Below, piece by piece: positions 1 to 10,186 of a stretch of 64,000 nucleotides of DNA. The position numbers and the translations under genes are program-made. A model generated the notes under the pieces. It was not told where the DNA came from, did no database searches, and saw only the letters and a program-made list of their open reading frames with translations. Within the stretch, counting starts at the first letter, position 1; each line of letters starts with the position of its first letter. The DNA comes from Bacteroidota bacterium. Lineage in GTDB: Bacteria; Bacteroidota; Bacteroidia; Bacteroidales; UBA10428. The DNA lies in contig QKEH01000008.1 in the NCBI GenBank assembly GCA_003252385.1, forward strand, positions 111,166 to 175,165, given 5' to 3'.

Positions 1-305
1 TGCGGGAGCTTTACTCCCTGCTGGACGAGTGCTACGCCAAAGGTGCCGATGTGGCCAAACTGGCTGTTCAGGCCAACAGCAAAGCCGACAGCGCCCGTAT
101 TTTAGGCTTGTACAGCAACGAAAAACCACTGGTGGCCTTAGGTATGGGCGAAGCAGGTAAAATAACCCGGGTGCTATCGCCATCGCTGGGTGCGGAGTTT
201 ACCTTTGCAGCCATGGACAACGGAGCAGGAACCGCTCCCGGCCAGATTTCTTACTCGCGCATGAAAGCCCTGCTCGAGACTATTGAAAACGAATTGAACG
301 CATAA
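1..305 (+). CDS. aroD: 3-dehydroquinate dehydratase type I, C-terminal part (5' end outside window)
   Basis: Frame is open from position 3; C-terminal ...SPSLGAEFTFAAMDNGAGTAPGQISYSRMKALL matches type I DHQase C-terminus; directly upstream of aroC. Confidence 0.8.
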   Translation, partial: RELYSLLDECYAKGADVAKLAVQANSKADSARILGLYSNEKPLVALGMGEAGKITRVLSPSLGAEFTFAAMDNGAGTAPGQISYSRMKALLETIENELNA

Positions 306-323
306 TACCACAAGAACACCGCT

Positions 324-1325
324 ATGAACAGTTTTGGAAAACTACTACGTGTAAGTCTGTTTGGTGAGTCGCACGGCAACGGGCTGGGCATTACGCTGGA
401 CGGCGTACCCTCCGGCCTGCCACTCAAATTTATGGACTTTGCCGAAGATCTGGGTCGACGGCGTGCCGGCGCCAAGGGTACTACCCCACGCAAGGAGCCC
501 GATTTGCCCAAATTGCTCACCGGAGTTTTTAACGACCATACCACCGGAGCCCCCCTGACCATACTGTTCGAAAACACCAATACCCGCTCCGGCGATTATA
601 CCAAACTGCGCGAAATGCCCCGGCCGGGACATGCCGACTTTGTGGCTTCGCAAAAATACGGAGGCTATGAAGACTACCGGGGTGGCGGACACTTTTCGGC
701 ACGAATTACTACCGGACTGGTAGCGGCCGGGGTAATTGCCAAAAAGCTGATTGCTCCCGTACACATTGAAGCCCGGCTGGTGGAAGCCGGAGGCAACCCC
801 AATATTGAAGAAGCCATTGACCAGGCCATGCAGGAACAGGACTCCATTGGCGGCCTTATTGAATGCCGCGTAAAAGGTTTGCCTGTTGGATGGGGAGAAC
901 CTTTTTTCGACTCGGCGGAATCGCTCCTGGCGCACATGATGTTCTCTATACCGGCTGTAAAGGGTATCGAATTCGGCTCCGGTTTCCAGGCTGCCCGTAT
1001 GAAAGGCAGCCAGCATAATGACAACATCCTGTCTATGGACGGAAAAACCGAGACCAATCATGCAGGAGGAATCAACGGAGGGATTACCAATGGCAACGAG
1101 CTGGTATTCCGCATAGCCATTAAACCCACCTCGAGTATCAGTCTTCCCCAGGAAACTCTGAATGTAAAAACGGGGAAGGTGGAAACACTCGTTGTGGAAG
1201 GCCGCCACGACCTGTGCGTAGCTTTGCGTGCACCGGTGATTGTTGAGGCAGGAACAGCCTTGGTGCTGGCCGATTTAATGATGCAGGAGCAAAAAGTCGG
1301 TCGGATCTGGCAAAACCAAGAATAG
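324..1325 (+). CDS. aroC: chorismate synthase
   Basis: FGESHG, RPGHADF, YEDYRGGGHFSAR, GGITNGNELVFRIAIKPTSS and RHDLCVALRAPVIVEA motifs. Confidence 0.96.
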   Translation: MNSFGKLLRVSLFGESHGNGLGITLDGVPSGLPLKFMDFAEDLGRRRAGAKGTTPRKEPDLPKLLTGVFNDHTTGAPLTILFENTNTRSGDYTKLREMPRPGHADFVASQKYGGYEDYRGGGHFSARITTGLVAAGVIAKKLIAPVHIEARLVEAGGNPNIEEAIDQAMQEQDSIGGLIECRVKGLPVGWGEPFFDSAESLLAHMMFSIPAVKGIEFGSGFQAARMKGSQHNDNILSMDGKTETNHAGGINGGITNGNELVFRIAIKPTSSISLPQETLNVKTGKVETLVVEGRHDLCVALRAPVIVEAGTALVLADLMMQEQKVGRIWQNQE

Positions 1326-1354
1326 CCCACCATACTAAGAAGGAAAAAAGCAGC

Positions 1355-2155
1355 ATGGCAGGAGTACAAAATATCAAAAAAATACTCATACTCGGAGCAG
1401 GGCGCATGGGTGCCTGGCTGGTCGAATCGATGTGCCTCGACTACGAAGTAGCCGTTTTCGACAAGGATAAAGCGAAGATGAAATACCTCTTCAACAGCCA
1501 CCGTTTACTGAGCTATGATGAAATACGCGAGTTTTCCCCCGACCTGGTAATTAATGCCGTTAGCCTGCAGCTTACGGTGAAGGTATTTGAAGAAGTACTT
1601 CCCTACCTGCCCGAGGAATGCATTCTCAGCGATATTACCTCGGTAAAAACCCCGCTGCGCGAATTCTACCTCAACAGCGGACGCCGGTTTGTGTCGACCC
1701 ATCCAATGTTTGGCCCTACTTTTGCCAATATTAAAGAACTGAAAAACCAAAGTGCTATAATCATTCAGCAATCCGACGAAGAAGGGAAGAAATTCTTCCG
1801 CAATTTCTACTGTTCCTTCGGGATAAAGATATACGAGTATACCTTTATCGATCACGATAAAACTATTGCCTACTCCCTGTCGACCCCATTTGCTTCATCG
1901 ATGGTTTTTGCGGCCACCATGAAACACCAGGAAGCTCCCGGGACCACTTTTCAGCGGCACATGGCCATTGCCCGCGGGCTGCTTTCGGAAGACGACTACC
2001 TGCTGTCCGAAATTCTTTTAAGCCCCTATACTTACGAGCAGCTGGATCAGATCAGCAAAAAACTGGACGAGTTAAAAAATTATGTTAAAACCAAGGATAC
2101 AGCGCAACTACAAACTTTTTTTCAATCGCTGCGAAAAAACCTCACTGAAGAATAA
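1355..2155 (+). CDS. tyrA: prephenate dehydrogenase
   Basis: N-terminal Rossmann ILILGAGRMGAWLVES, SDITSVKTPL, STHPMFGPT motifs; follows aroC. Confidence 0.85.
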   Translation: MAGVQNIKKILILGAGRMGAWLVESMCLDYEVAVFDKDKAKMKYLFNSHRLLSYDEIREFSPDLVINAVSLQLTVKVFEEVLPYLPEECILSDITSVKTPLREFYLNSGRRFVSTHPMFGPTFANIKELKNQSAIIIQQSDEEGKKFFRNFYCSFGIKIYEYTFIDHDKTIAYSLSTPFASSMVFAATMKHQEAPGTTFQRHMAIARGLLSEDDYLLSEILLSPYTYEQLDQISKKLDELKNYVKTKDTAQLQTFFQSLRKNLTEE

Positions 2156-2230
2156 CCCAAGTGCCAAACCCATTTTATATATCGTACAATAGTATTAGTT
2201 TAGGGGCGTTATTGATGTGTACTTATTGAA

Positions 2231-2797
2231 ATGTATATGGCACTTCAAACCTTCAAGCCTGGTTATACGATCCTACTCCTGCTTGCACTGAATCTGCGCT
2301 TGTCGGCTAACGCGCCAGCTGCCGATTCCACGAAGATAGCACTGAATTTTACTGTTGGGATCAAACCCAGCTATGGCGCTGGCGAAGTTGGCATCCCTCC
2401 GTTGTCCGTTTCCATGGACTTTGCCATCCCACCCCTGGCCATTCCGGGCGAAATCCGAACAGGCTGGCTGGTTGGCACCTCTTCATCGCAAATCGAGTTC
2501 AACGGAGGAACTGTGAAAACGTCGCACTACCTGATAGCTACACGAAGCAGTTACCATTACCCCCTGATAGAAGGTGTAGATACCTATGCTACACTGTTAT
2601 TAGGTGTACGAGCCATACGAGCCGAAGAAAACAACTTTCCGGGAGCCCAAGGGCGCTTACCCCTGCGTGCACGTCCTCTGGTTGCCCTGCAGGCAGGTGC
2701 CAAATATTACTTTATGGATCAACTGGGGGTTATGGCCGAAATCGGTTACGGATACTCTCTCATTAACCTGGGGGTATGCTTCCGGTTTCAGCCCTGA
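2231..2797 (+). CDS. hypothetical secreted / outer-membrane beta-barrel-like protein
   Basis: 188 aa ORF with N-terminal hydrophobic signal and alternating beta-like pattern ending in aromatic FRFQP. Confidence 0.55.
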   Translation: MYMALQTFKPGYTILLLLALNLRLSANAPAADSTKIALNFTVGIKPSYGAGEVGIPPLSVSMDFAIPPLAIPGEIRTGWLVGTSSSQIEFNGGTVKTSHYLIATRSSYHYPLIEGVDTYATLLLGVRAIRAEENNFPGAQGRLPLRARPLVALQAGAKYYFMDQLGVMAEIGYGYSLINLGVCFRFQP

Positions 2798-2873
2798 TAA
2801 CCGGATGTGCTCTGTGTTAAGTTTCAGGAGCCAACGCTACCATTAGTACGGCTATTTTGCTAATTTCGCTCCT

Positions 2874-3383
2874 ATGTACACTATCCTGAGAACAACCGTT
2901 GCCACGCTGATACTGACGCTGACCTCGCTTACCCTGCAGGCGCATCCCATTCATGTATCGGTGGTGAATCTGGAATATCTTCCCGATTCGAACCGCATCG
3001 ATTTCTCCGTTCAGTTGTGTGCCGATGATCTGGAGAAAATTATCAATTACGAGTATCATACCTTGCTTACTTTTCACAATCGAAGCCGGCTAACCACCCA
3101 GGAGCAAGACGCTTTGGAGCGCTACATCCAAGCAAATTTCAGCATTCAGGCCAAAGGAATTTTACCCTCCCGGTTGCACAGCTGGGGACTGGATGAGGGT
3201 CAGGTGCGCCTGTATTTCAGCTGCCTGTCGCCATTAACTGTAGATAGTCTGGTGGTATCGAACACTTTTATGATAACTTACTTCCCCGACCAGGTGAACC
3301 TGTTAATCAGTCATTTTAAGAACACAGAAACAGGTGTCGAATTTAACAAAGGAACCACCTTACAAACCATTGTTTTTAAATGA
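2874..3383 (+). CDS. DUF6702-family secreted protein
   Basis: Signal peptide followed by HPIHVSVVNLEYLPDSNRIDFSVQLCADDLEKII; stop overlaps next start. Confidence 0.7.
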   Translation: MYTILRTTVATLILTLTSLTLQAHPIHVSVVNLEYLPDSNRIDFSVQLCADDLEKIINYEYHTLLTFHNRSRLTTQEQDALERYIQANFSIQAKGILPSRLHSWGLDEGQVRLYFSCLSPLTVDSLVVSNTFMITYFPDQVNLLISHFKNTETGVEFNKGTTLQTIVFK

Positions 3384-5989
3384 GAGGAATAGGCAAAACC
3401 CTGCTCTTGTGGCTGCTTTGCGGGGCAACACTTTATGCGACCCATAACCGGGCCGGCGAAATAACTTACCGTCACCTTTCGGGCTATACCTACGAGGTTA
3501 CCGTAACCACCTATACCTATGCCTTAAGCAGTGCCAAACGTACCGAACTGATCGTTCAATGGGGCGATGGCACCGAAACAGAAGTACCCCTGCTGGATCC
3601 TCCGGGTTTTTATGCCATTCCGGGTACCGACTACCTCAAAAACATGTACGTGGCGCAACATACCTATGCAGGCAGCGGGGTATACGAAATACTTATGGAA
3701 GACCCCAACCGAAACCTGGGTGTAAACAATATTCCCAATTCCGTCAATACGATCTTCTCCATTAAAACCACCCTGTTCATTGGTTCCAACATTGGCTCCA
3801 ACAACACCCCGGTGCTGTTGAATCCGCCCATCGACCAGGCGGCATTGGGGCATCCTTTCATTCATAACCCGGCCGCTTTCGACCCCGATGGCGATAGCAT
3901 ATCCTATACCATAACCACCTGCACCGGAGCCGGCGGCGAAGCCATTGAGGGGTATCGCATTCCGGCCGCAACCGATACCCTGCTGGTAGATGCCCGAACC
4001 GGCGACCTGATGTGGCTGTCGCCACCCGTAGTGGGAAAATTCAATATTGCTATTCTGGTTGAAGAATGGCGCGATCAGATCCGCATTGGGCGCATTGCCC
4101 GCGATATGCAGATTGACGTTCACGAAACGGACAATAACCCACCGATAAATCCGAACCTGATTGATCTGTGTGTACGGGCCGGAGACACGATTAACCTGCA
4201 AATCAGAACCAGCGACCCCGACCAGGATCAGCTCAATCAAAGCCTGGTGGGAGGGCCTTTTGAGGTGACCAACCCAGCCGTATACAGCATTGACTCCTCG
4301 GGCTATGGCTGGATTAACTCCCATTTTCAGTGGATCACCCATTGTTCGCACGCCCGCCAGCAACCTTACACCCTGGTGCTTAAGACCGAAGATATTACGA
4401 ACGACATTAACCTGGTTTCCGTAACCAGCTTTACCATTCGGGTATTGCATTTGCCCCCCACCGGACTGGAAACGCATCCGGGATCGGATACCATCCGGCT
4501 GGAATGGACTCCCTCCAACTGCGGCACCCCTGCCGGCTACCGGATTTACCGGCGAACCGACAGCACCCAGTACCTTCCGGAAGCCTGCGAAACCGGCGTT
4601 CCGGCCCGCACCGGTTTTGTATTGATAGACCAGGTGGAAGGTGCAACGGCCCGTTCCTATACCGATAACAACGGAGGCAGTGGGCTGGTGCCCGGATTTG
4701 AATACTGCTATCGCATAACTGCCTATTACAACGATGGAGCAGAGAGCATCAGTTCCGAAGAGATTTGCAGCCATCTTGAACCTGGAAATCCTCCCTTGTT
4801 GCGGGTCAGCGTTGCCGCCGACGATGAAACCGCAGGCCAAATTGAGCTGGCTTGGGCAGTTCCCCGTGGCGACGACATTATGGACGATGGCCCCTATCGA
4901 TATGAAATTTTGCGAATGGCACCGGGCGAAACTACACTGCGCCCGATTTTCACCCAACAGGCATCTCCCAATCTATTCGACACCACTTTCACCGACCGGA
5001 GCATCAACACCCGGATATACCCCTACACCTATTCGGTAATCCTTCAATACGAAGAGGGCGGCACCTGGCACAATGCACCGGGTAACGAAATGGCAACTTC
5101 GCAATACATCAGTACTGCAGGTGCGGACAACACCGTAACCCTGACCATGAAAAAAAGAGCCCCCTGGCTGAATCAACCTTACGAAATGTACCGTGCAGCA
5201 ACGGACAGTTTTATGCATATTGGCAGTACCCTTAATGCCACCTACACCGACCGAAATCTGAGAAACAACACTACCTATACGTACCGAAGTGTAGCCAAAT
5301 CGGTTCGTCCCCTTTATGGAATGAACTTTACCATGGAGAACACCTCGCATCTGGCCTCCGAAATGCCAGTAGATACCCTTTCGCCTTGCGATGTGGAACT
5401 TTACGTGCGCTCCGATTGCGACAGTGTACGCGGTTTCAACCTGCTGAGCTGGCAGCGAGCCAGTGACAGTTGTTCCAACCAGGATGTGGTGAACTACATT
5501 ATTTACAGCCGCGACTCGTTGGAAGGCAAATTGTTTGCTTTGGACACCCTTGCTCCCACAGTTTTTGAATATCTGGACTACCCCAAGAACTCGATTGAAC
5601 AATGCTACGCCATAACCGCCATCGATTCGGCCGGTAACGAAAGTACGCCCTTGCCTTATTGCGTGTACAATATTTGCAGCTTCTACCGTTTACCCAATGT
5701 ATTTACCCCCAACGGAGATGCTATCAACGACATCTACACCTCCTGGAATCTGAACGGTTATGTTAAGAAAGTGGATATGAGTATTTTTAACCGTTATGGC
5801 CAGAAGCTGTATACCACCACCAATGCGAATATCGACTGGAACGGCACCTACAACAATAAGCTGGTTAGTTCCGGAGTCTATTACTACATCTGCGATGTGT
5901 ATGAACCAACAATCAGAGGGTCCCACCTCACAACCTTAACCGGATTTATACATGTTTATTCTGGAACCGACAACACACCCCCTCAATGA
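3380..5989 (+). CDS. large secreted protein with FnIII-like repeats and T9SS type B (CHU_C/gliding-associated) C-terminal domain
   Basis: C-terminus LPNVFTPNGDAINDIYTSWNLNGYVKKVDMSIFNRYGQKLYTTT...WNGTYNNKLVSSGVYYY is a classical type B sorting domain; internal FnIII-like GYRIYRRTDS segments. Confidence 0.9.
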   Translation: MRGIGKTLLLWLLCGATLYATHNRAGEITYRHLSGYTYEVTVTTYTYALSSAKRTELIVQWGDGTETEVPLLDPPGFYAIPGTDYLKNMYVAQHTYAGSGVYEILMEDPNRNLGVNNIPNSVNTIFSIKTTLFIGSNIGSNNTPVLLNPPIDQAALGHPFIHNPAAFDPDGDSISYTITTCTGAGGEAIEGYRIPAATDTLLVDARTGDLMWLSPPVVGKFNIAILVEEWRDQIRIGRIARDMQIDVHETDNNPPINPNLIDLCVRAGDTINLQIRTSDPDQDQLNQSLVGGPFEVTNPAVYSIDSSGYGWINSHFQWITHCSHARQQPYTLVLKTEDITNDINLVSVTSFTIRVLHLPPTGLETHPGSDTIRLEWTPSNCGTPAGYRIYRRTDSTQYLPEACETGVPARTGFVLIDQVEGATARSYTDNNGGSGLVPGFEYCYRITAYYNDGAESISSEEICSHLEPGNPPLLRVSVAADDETAGQIELAWAVPRGDDIMDDGPYRYEILRMAPGETTLRPIFTQQASPNLFDTTFTDRSINTRIYPYTYSVILQYEEGGTWHNAPGNEMATSQYISTAGADNTVTLTMKKRAPWLNQPYEMYRAATDSFMHIGSTLNATYTDRNLRNNTTYTYRSVAKSVRPLYGMNFTMENTSHLASEMPVDTLSPCDVELYVRSDCDSVRGFNLLSWQRASDSCSNQDVVNYIIYSRDSLEGKLFALDTLAPTVFEYLDYPKNSIEQCYAITAIDSAGNESTPLPYCVYNICSFYRLPNVFTPNGDAINDIYTSWNLNGYVKKVDMSIFNRYGQKLYTTTNANIDWNGTYNNKLVSSGVYYYICDVYEPTIRGSHLTTLTGFIHVYSGTDNTPPQ

Positions 5990-7176
5990 TCCGACACCTT
6001 CTACGAGCACTAACCCTTCTGAGCCTCACCGCACCCCTTTATGCACAAACCGATTGCGCCATGGACGGATACGGTTACCTGTGGGCAGGAAGATACCGTA
6101 TGGCTTTGGAAGCATTTAACCTCTGTATGGATTCAGAGACAAACCCTCAGTTACATTTACAGAAAGGTATCTGTTATTACGAAATGCACGAGCTGGAACA
6201 AGCTTTGTCCGAACTGAAACAGGCCAAGCAGAGCGGACTGCCGCAAGCTTCGCTATGGCTGGCACGAACCTATGCCCTTCAGCAGCACCCCTTCAATACC
6301 ATAAACGAACTTCAGCACTACCTGCAACACACCCCCCAACCCCAGGTAAAAAGCATTCAAAAGGATTCCCTGTTTAACCCACTTCACCCCACCGAAGCCT
6401 GGCTTGCACTTTGGCAGCAAATTCCGCATTCTGCGGAAGACGAAACCCTGAATGAAGCCCGGTACCAAATGCGAAGAAACAACTACGACAATGCCCATGC
6501 TATTCTTGAACATTCCATGAACCAAGGGCTTGCTGACCAGAAACTCCATGAAAGTAATGCTCAAATTTACCTGCAGGAAGATAACTATCAGATGGCGCTT
6601 TACGAGATGAACCAGGCACTTGCCATCGAAAGAAACCCGGAATACTTAAAACAGAAAGCCGATTATTTGTCACGCCTGGGCAATTACTCTCAAGCAAGCA
6701 CTGTGCTCCGGGAAGTGCTCGCACTAAATCCTTACGATTTTAACACACGCAGCCTTCTTGCTGCCTGTGCTTACAAGTCCGGCCAGTATAAAGCTGCACA
6801 AACGGAACTGGAAAAGTGTAAAAAATACCAAACTAACCCCGAAAACGAACTCCTGGCGGCTCAGGTTTACCGCGCGCAAGGGCTTTATGTAGATGCCTTG
6901 CGCTGTATTAACCCTGTATTGGAGCAGGACAGCACCAATAACAAGGCTCTGTCAGTTCGCGGTATGCTTTTCTACGATACCGAAACGTATAAAAGAGCAT
7001 CGTACGACCTGTCTATGAGTCTTGATCTGAACCCTGACGATGCGGAAACCAATTATTATATGGCATTAGCCCAATGGAAACTTGGCCGTACGCAGGAAGC
7101 TTGTTTTTTTATGAAGCGTGCACGAAGCTACAACGAGGTTGAAGTTCAGGAGTGGTTGCAAAAAAACTGCAGGTAA
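5986..7176 (+). CDS. TPR-repeat protein
   Basis: Signal peptide and repeated TPR-like helices (ALEAFNLCMDSE..., YKRASYDLSMSLDLNPDDAETNYYMALAQWKLGR); overlaps preceding gene by 4 nt. Confidence 0.85.
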   Translation: MIRHLLRALTLLSLTAPLYAQTDCAMDGYGYLWAGRYRMALEAFNLCMDSETNPQLHLQKGICYYEMHELEQALSELKQAKQSGLPQASLWLARTYALQQHPFNTINELQHYLQHTPQPQVKSIQKDSLFNPLHPTEAWLALWQQIPHSAEDETLNEARYQMRRNNYDNAHAILEHSMNQGLADQKLHESNAQIYLQEDNYQMALYEMNQALAIERNPEYLKQKADYLSRLGNYSQASTVLREVLALNPYDFNTRSLLAACAYKSGQYKAAQTELEKCKKYQTNPENELLAAQVYRAQGLYVDALRCINPVLEQDSTNNKALSVRGMLFYDTETYKRASYDLSMSLDLNPDDAETNYYMALAQWKLGRTQEACFFMKRARSYNEVEVQEWLQKNCR

Positions 7177-7392
7177 CTCCAAATCAAATCGCCAGACAAA
7201 CTCTCAGGTTTTTCAGCAAACCACGCTCGGCGACTTTTAGTAAGCTGTTTCCAATTTGAAGTATTCAGAGCAGCGGACCCGATTGTGTGTATTCAAAATG
7301 ACGAAAACCTGATTCACCCATGCATCCCAGAGTAGGATCTAACATGCGTTATTAGCTGCTTATGGGCTTTGGATAATGAACTTGTTCTACAC

Positions 7393-7632
7393 CTAATGGC
7401 AGCTCATACGGATCGGCTTTTTTTGCTTTCCATAAAAAAAACTATTGAACCTGAGGATGCCCTCATTGTCGAGTTTCCGGATTAATTGCTCGGTGCTAAG
7501 CGTGGTGTTTACCAGGGGGGCGGCCAGGCCGGGTTGCCACATTTCTACTTCTACATTTTCCAGTTCTTTCCAGATGCAGGATTGAAGGAGGAAAAAAAGT
7601 TGGGGTAAAATAAACAGCAATCTGAACTTCAT
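7393..7632 (-). pseudogene. probable N-terminal remnant of a secreted lipoprotein
   Basis: Lipobox-like signal FFLLQSC then ELENVEVEMWQPGLAAPLVNTTLSTEQLIRKLD; stops after only ~79 aa in a non-coding neighbourhood. Confidence 0.45.
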
Positions 7633-7793
7633 GAGTAATACCTTGGCGTGTAAATTTAGGGATTATACCCAAAAATTTTGCTGGAGGAAAACGATATTTG
7701 TTGGATTGTTGTCTCTTTTGAAGTTGGTATTCAGGCATCTGGCTTGCTTCCCAAAAACCATTAGAAAAATGTTTTGTGTTTTTCATGGGTATT

Positions 7794-7828
7794 AAAATAG
7801 GATTAGGTGGGTGTCCTAATCCTATTTT
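7794..7828 (-). terminator. perfect 14-bp stem hairpin downstream of the dehydratase/activase fusion gene
   Basis: AAAATAGGATTAGG - TGGGTGT - CCTAATCCTATTTT. Confidence 0.75.
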
Positions 7829-7838
7829 GAATAAAGCG

Positions 7839-7860
7839 TAATGTAGTATAAGCTACATTA
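7839..7860. repeat. 8-bp perfect inverted repeat
   Basis: TAATGTAG - TATAAG - CTACATTA just downstream of the stop codon of 7876..10032. Confidence 0.5.
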
Positions 7861-7875
7861 AATGCAAGAAATCTG

Positions 7876-10032
7876 TTAATTGCTCAATTGATTAAGCGAT
7901 AAAGCGGTTCCATAGGCTACCAGATGTTGCGATGGAATGGATCTCGGTAGCTCCAGAAGTTCAAATCCCTTTTCGGTGAAAATTTTTTGTAAGGATTTGT
8001 GGCGGCCAACTCCTCCGACCAGTACAAGAGGGAAGTCCGTGTTTGTTTCTGGAGGCAATAGTTTAATTGCCTGGGTTGCAATGTATTGATACACTCCGCT
8101 TAGGATTTCTTTTCTGCGGCTTATTTCGGACTGAATTAAGGCAGAGACCACATTGGTTACGGCAAATATTCCACAGGTTGTATTAATCAATTCACTTTTT
8201 TTGGCATTTAACGCCATCTGATCAATATCATCAAAAGTAATATCCGGATTAGATTGCTTCCACCTTTCCAGGATTTGCACCAAAACCATGCCTGTTCCGG
8301 CTCCGCAACTTTTATTTGTGTTAATCCAGGGTGCTTGATCTTGAGCATGAAATTTCAGTACCTTAACATCTTGTGTTCCAATGTCAATTACCATAAATTG
8401 TTTTAAATGCCCGAATAAGCTTTTAACGGCTAAAATAAGTGCATTAATTTCTGTTGTTTGGTTGTGTACCTGACTTATTAATTGGGTGTTATCGCTACCA
8501 ACACCGGCTAAGGCAAAGTTGATATCGCTATGTTCACCCAGGTCATCTTTTATTTCTTTGAGCAAGTGCGGATAGTCAATACCTGAGGTAAATAATCCTT
8601 GTTGGATTACCTTATTATCTCGGTTTATGGCTAAATACTTACTAAAACCGCTTCCAAAGTCGATACCTACGCGCACTTCAGGAATGCACGCGCTTAGGTT
8701 ATTCAATGTGATATCTCCATCCATGGGTAGGTGTTTCTTTTTTGGACTCAATTCCGACAAGAATGTACCCAACCTTAAACCCGTTGGTCCTTTGGGCATA
8801 CCCAGAATTACATCTCCACTGATGGATACAAATTTTAAATTCATCTTTGAAGCCTGGTTTTCGTATTCGGTTAACCTGGCTGCAAGCATTTGACAATGCT
8901 CATGCGAAAATATAATAATCCCTTTGGCTCCGGAATCCACGGCATTTTTCAGGAAAATATCAGCTTTCTCTGTGAAATTTAATCCACGAACCGGTGCATT
9001 AATGAGCTGAAGAGCCATATTTTCAAATATCTCTGAATCGGACATTGAAACCACCTTTTCAGCTTCAGGTAATTCAATTTCACCCAGATAATTAACCCCT
9101 TCAAAAGTAAAATTAACATTGGCATCCTTGAGCTGTTGCCATACATCGGAGCGGCCGTAGGGAATTAACCCGAACATGGCCAAAGGTATTGCGTTATCCT
9201 TTTCGGGCTGATGCTTTAAGGAATCAATTCTGTTGATTAATTCAAGTTTTAAGCGATTGCATATCTTGTACCCTGATTCGTCACCCCAGAAAGGGGCAAA
9301 TTGTCCATGCCAATGCAAAGGTTCCATCCCCAGGTTTAAAGGCCCATGCGTCTTGCGAAGCTTGAGTATCTCAAGAAACTCAGTCTTTGCCCTTACGGAG
9401 TGATAGAATGTTTCGTGTAGTCTATTGGACGCATCTTCTTCTTTAATCGAGTTGATTTCGCATAATTTTTTAAACGTGTATTCAAGCTGTTGTGCCAATG
9501 CTTTTACGGCCAGTTTATCGTTAAAACCCGGAATGTCGAGATGGAAATTGGGGACATTAAAGTTTTCCGATAACTCACTTATCATATGGCTAATGCCTTC
9601 GCAAAAAGCTGAGGAGCTAATGGTTACATCAGGTACTGGGAGGATTTCCTCTCTAAAGGCGCCTTTTAGTGCATTTATAAAACTGCATCGAGGTACCGGA
9701 GCGCTGCCTTTATTGGTTAAATCAATAACTTTGGAGTGAAATGCAATAAGGCTTGAAAACATCTCCCAATTAAAGGGAATATAACCTGAGGCCCATAAAA
9801 GTTCTGAAGGAACCAGTAGTGAGTTTGCGGCTATTTTATAACCTGGTTTGTAAGCCATTCGAGTGATAAAGGCTCGTTTCGAAATAAGACTTTTGGTTGC
9901 AGCCAGTAAAGGCGGAGCAACAGAACTTAGTGTTGCGCCTTTTTGGTCGCTGTCTTCGGAGAATTTTCGTAAAGCTTCGTACGCGAGATCTCTTTTGTCC
10001 GACTGAATCGGTACAACTTCAGTATTCTTCAT
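7876..10032 (-). CDS. fused 2-hydroxyacyl-CoA dehydratase D-component (HgdB/double-cubane-like) + BadF/BadG-type ATPase activase
   Basis: N-terminal half has PRCSF, AFCEG and SHEHCQMLAARL Cys positions; C-terminal half has VRVGIDFGSGFSKYLAI, VIDIGTQDVKVLKF, NKSCGAGTGMVL and NTTCGIFAVTNVVSALI typical of acyl-CoA dehydratase activases. Confidence 0.85.
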   Translation of the reverse strand: MKNTEVVPIQSDKRDLAYEALRKFSEDSDQKGATLSSVAPPLLAATKSLISKRAFITRMAYKPGYKIAANSLLVPSELLWASGYIPFNWEMFSSLIAFHSKVIDLTNKGSAPVPRCSFINALKGAFREEILPVPDVTISSSAFCEGISHMISELSENFNVPNFHLDIPGFNDKLAVKALAQQLEYTFKKLCEINSIKEEDASNRLHETFYHSVRAKTEFLEILKLRKTHGPLNLGMEPLHWHGQFAPFWGDESGYKICNRLKLELINRIDSLKHQPEKDNAIPLAMFGLIPYGRSDVWQQLKDANVNFTFEGVNYLGEIELPEAEKVVSMSDSEIFENMALQLINAPVRGLNFTEKADIFLKNAVDSGAKGIIIFSHEHCQMLAARLTEYENQASKMNLKFVSISGDVILGMPKGPTGLRLGTFLSELSPKKKHLPMDGDITLNNLSACIPEVRVGIDFGSGFSKYLAINRDNKVIQQGLFTSGIDYPHLLKEIKDDLGEHSDINFALAGVGSDNTQLISQVHNQTTEINALILAVKSLFGHLKQFMVIDIGTQDVKVLKFHAQDQAPWINTNKSCGAGTGMVLVQILERWKQSNPDITFDDIDQMALNAKKSELINTTCGIFAVTNVVSALIQSEISRRKEILSGVYQYIATQAIKLLPPETNTDFPLVLVGGVGRHKSLQKIFTEKGFELLELPRSIPSQHLVAYGTALSLNQLSN

Positions 10033-10186
10033 TCACAGTTGGTTTATAAGTTGATTAAAATATGGATGCGAATAGCAGGCTGATCCGTTTGCAGTGCATT
10101 TATCATGCATGCCAGACCGGTATTTGTAGAGGTTTATAATATCTGTTAGTAATTGCTTAGTAGATTCAAAGCGCAATCAGTGAGTG

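Noticed and set aside
345-1208. 287-aa minus-strand ORF opposite aroC
   Set aside because: Antisense shadow of a well-supported gene; composition not protein-like and no motifs
3524-4957. 477-aa minus-strand ORF opposite the T9SS type B gene
   Set aside because: Antisense frame kept open by codon bias of the plus-strand gene; no recognisable domain, plus-strand product is clear
7876-10032. Calling the fusion a benzoyl-CoA reductase subunit
   Set aside because: No partner bad/bcr subunits or aromatic-degradation genes nearby; general D-component/activase assignment is the most that can be supported
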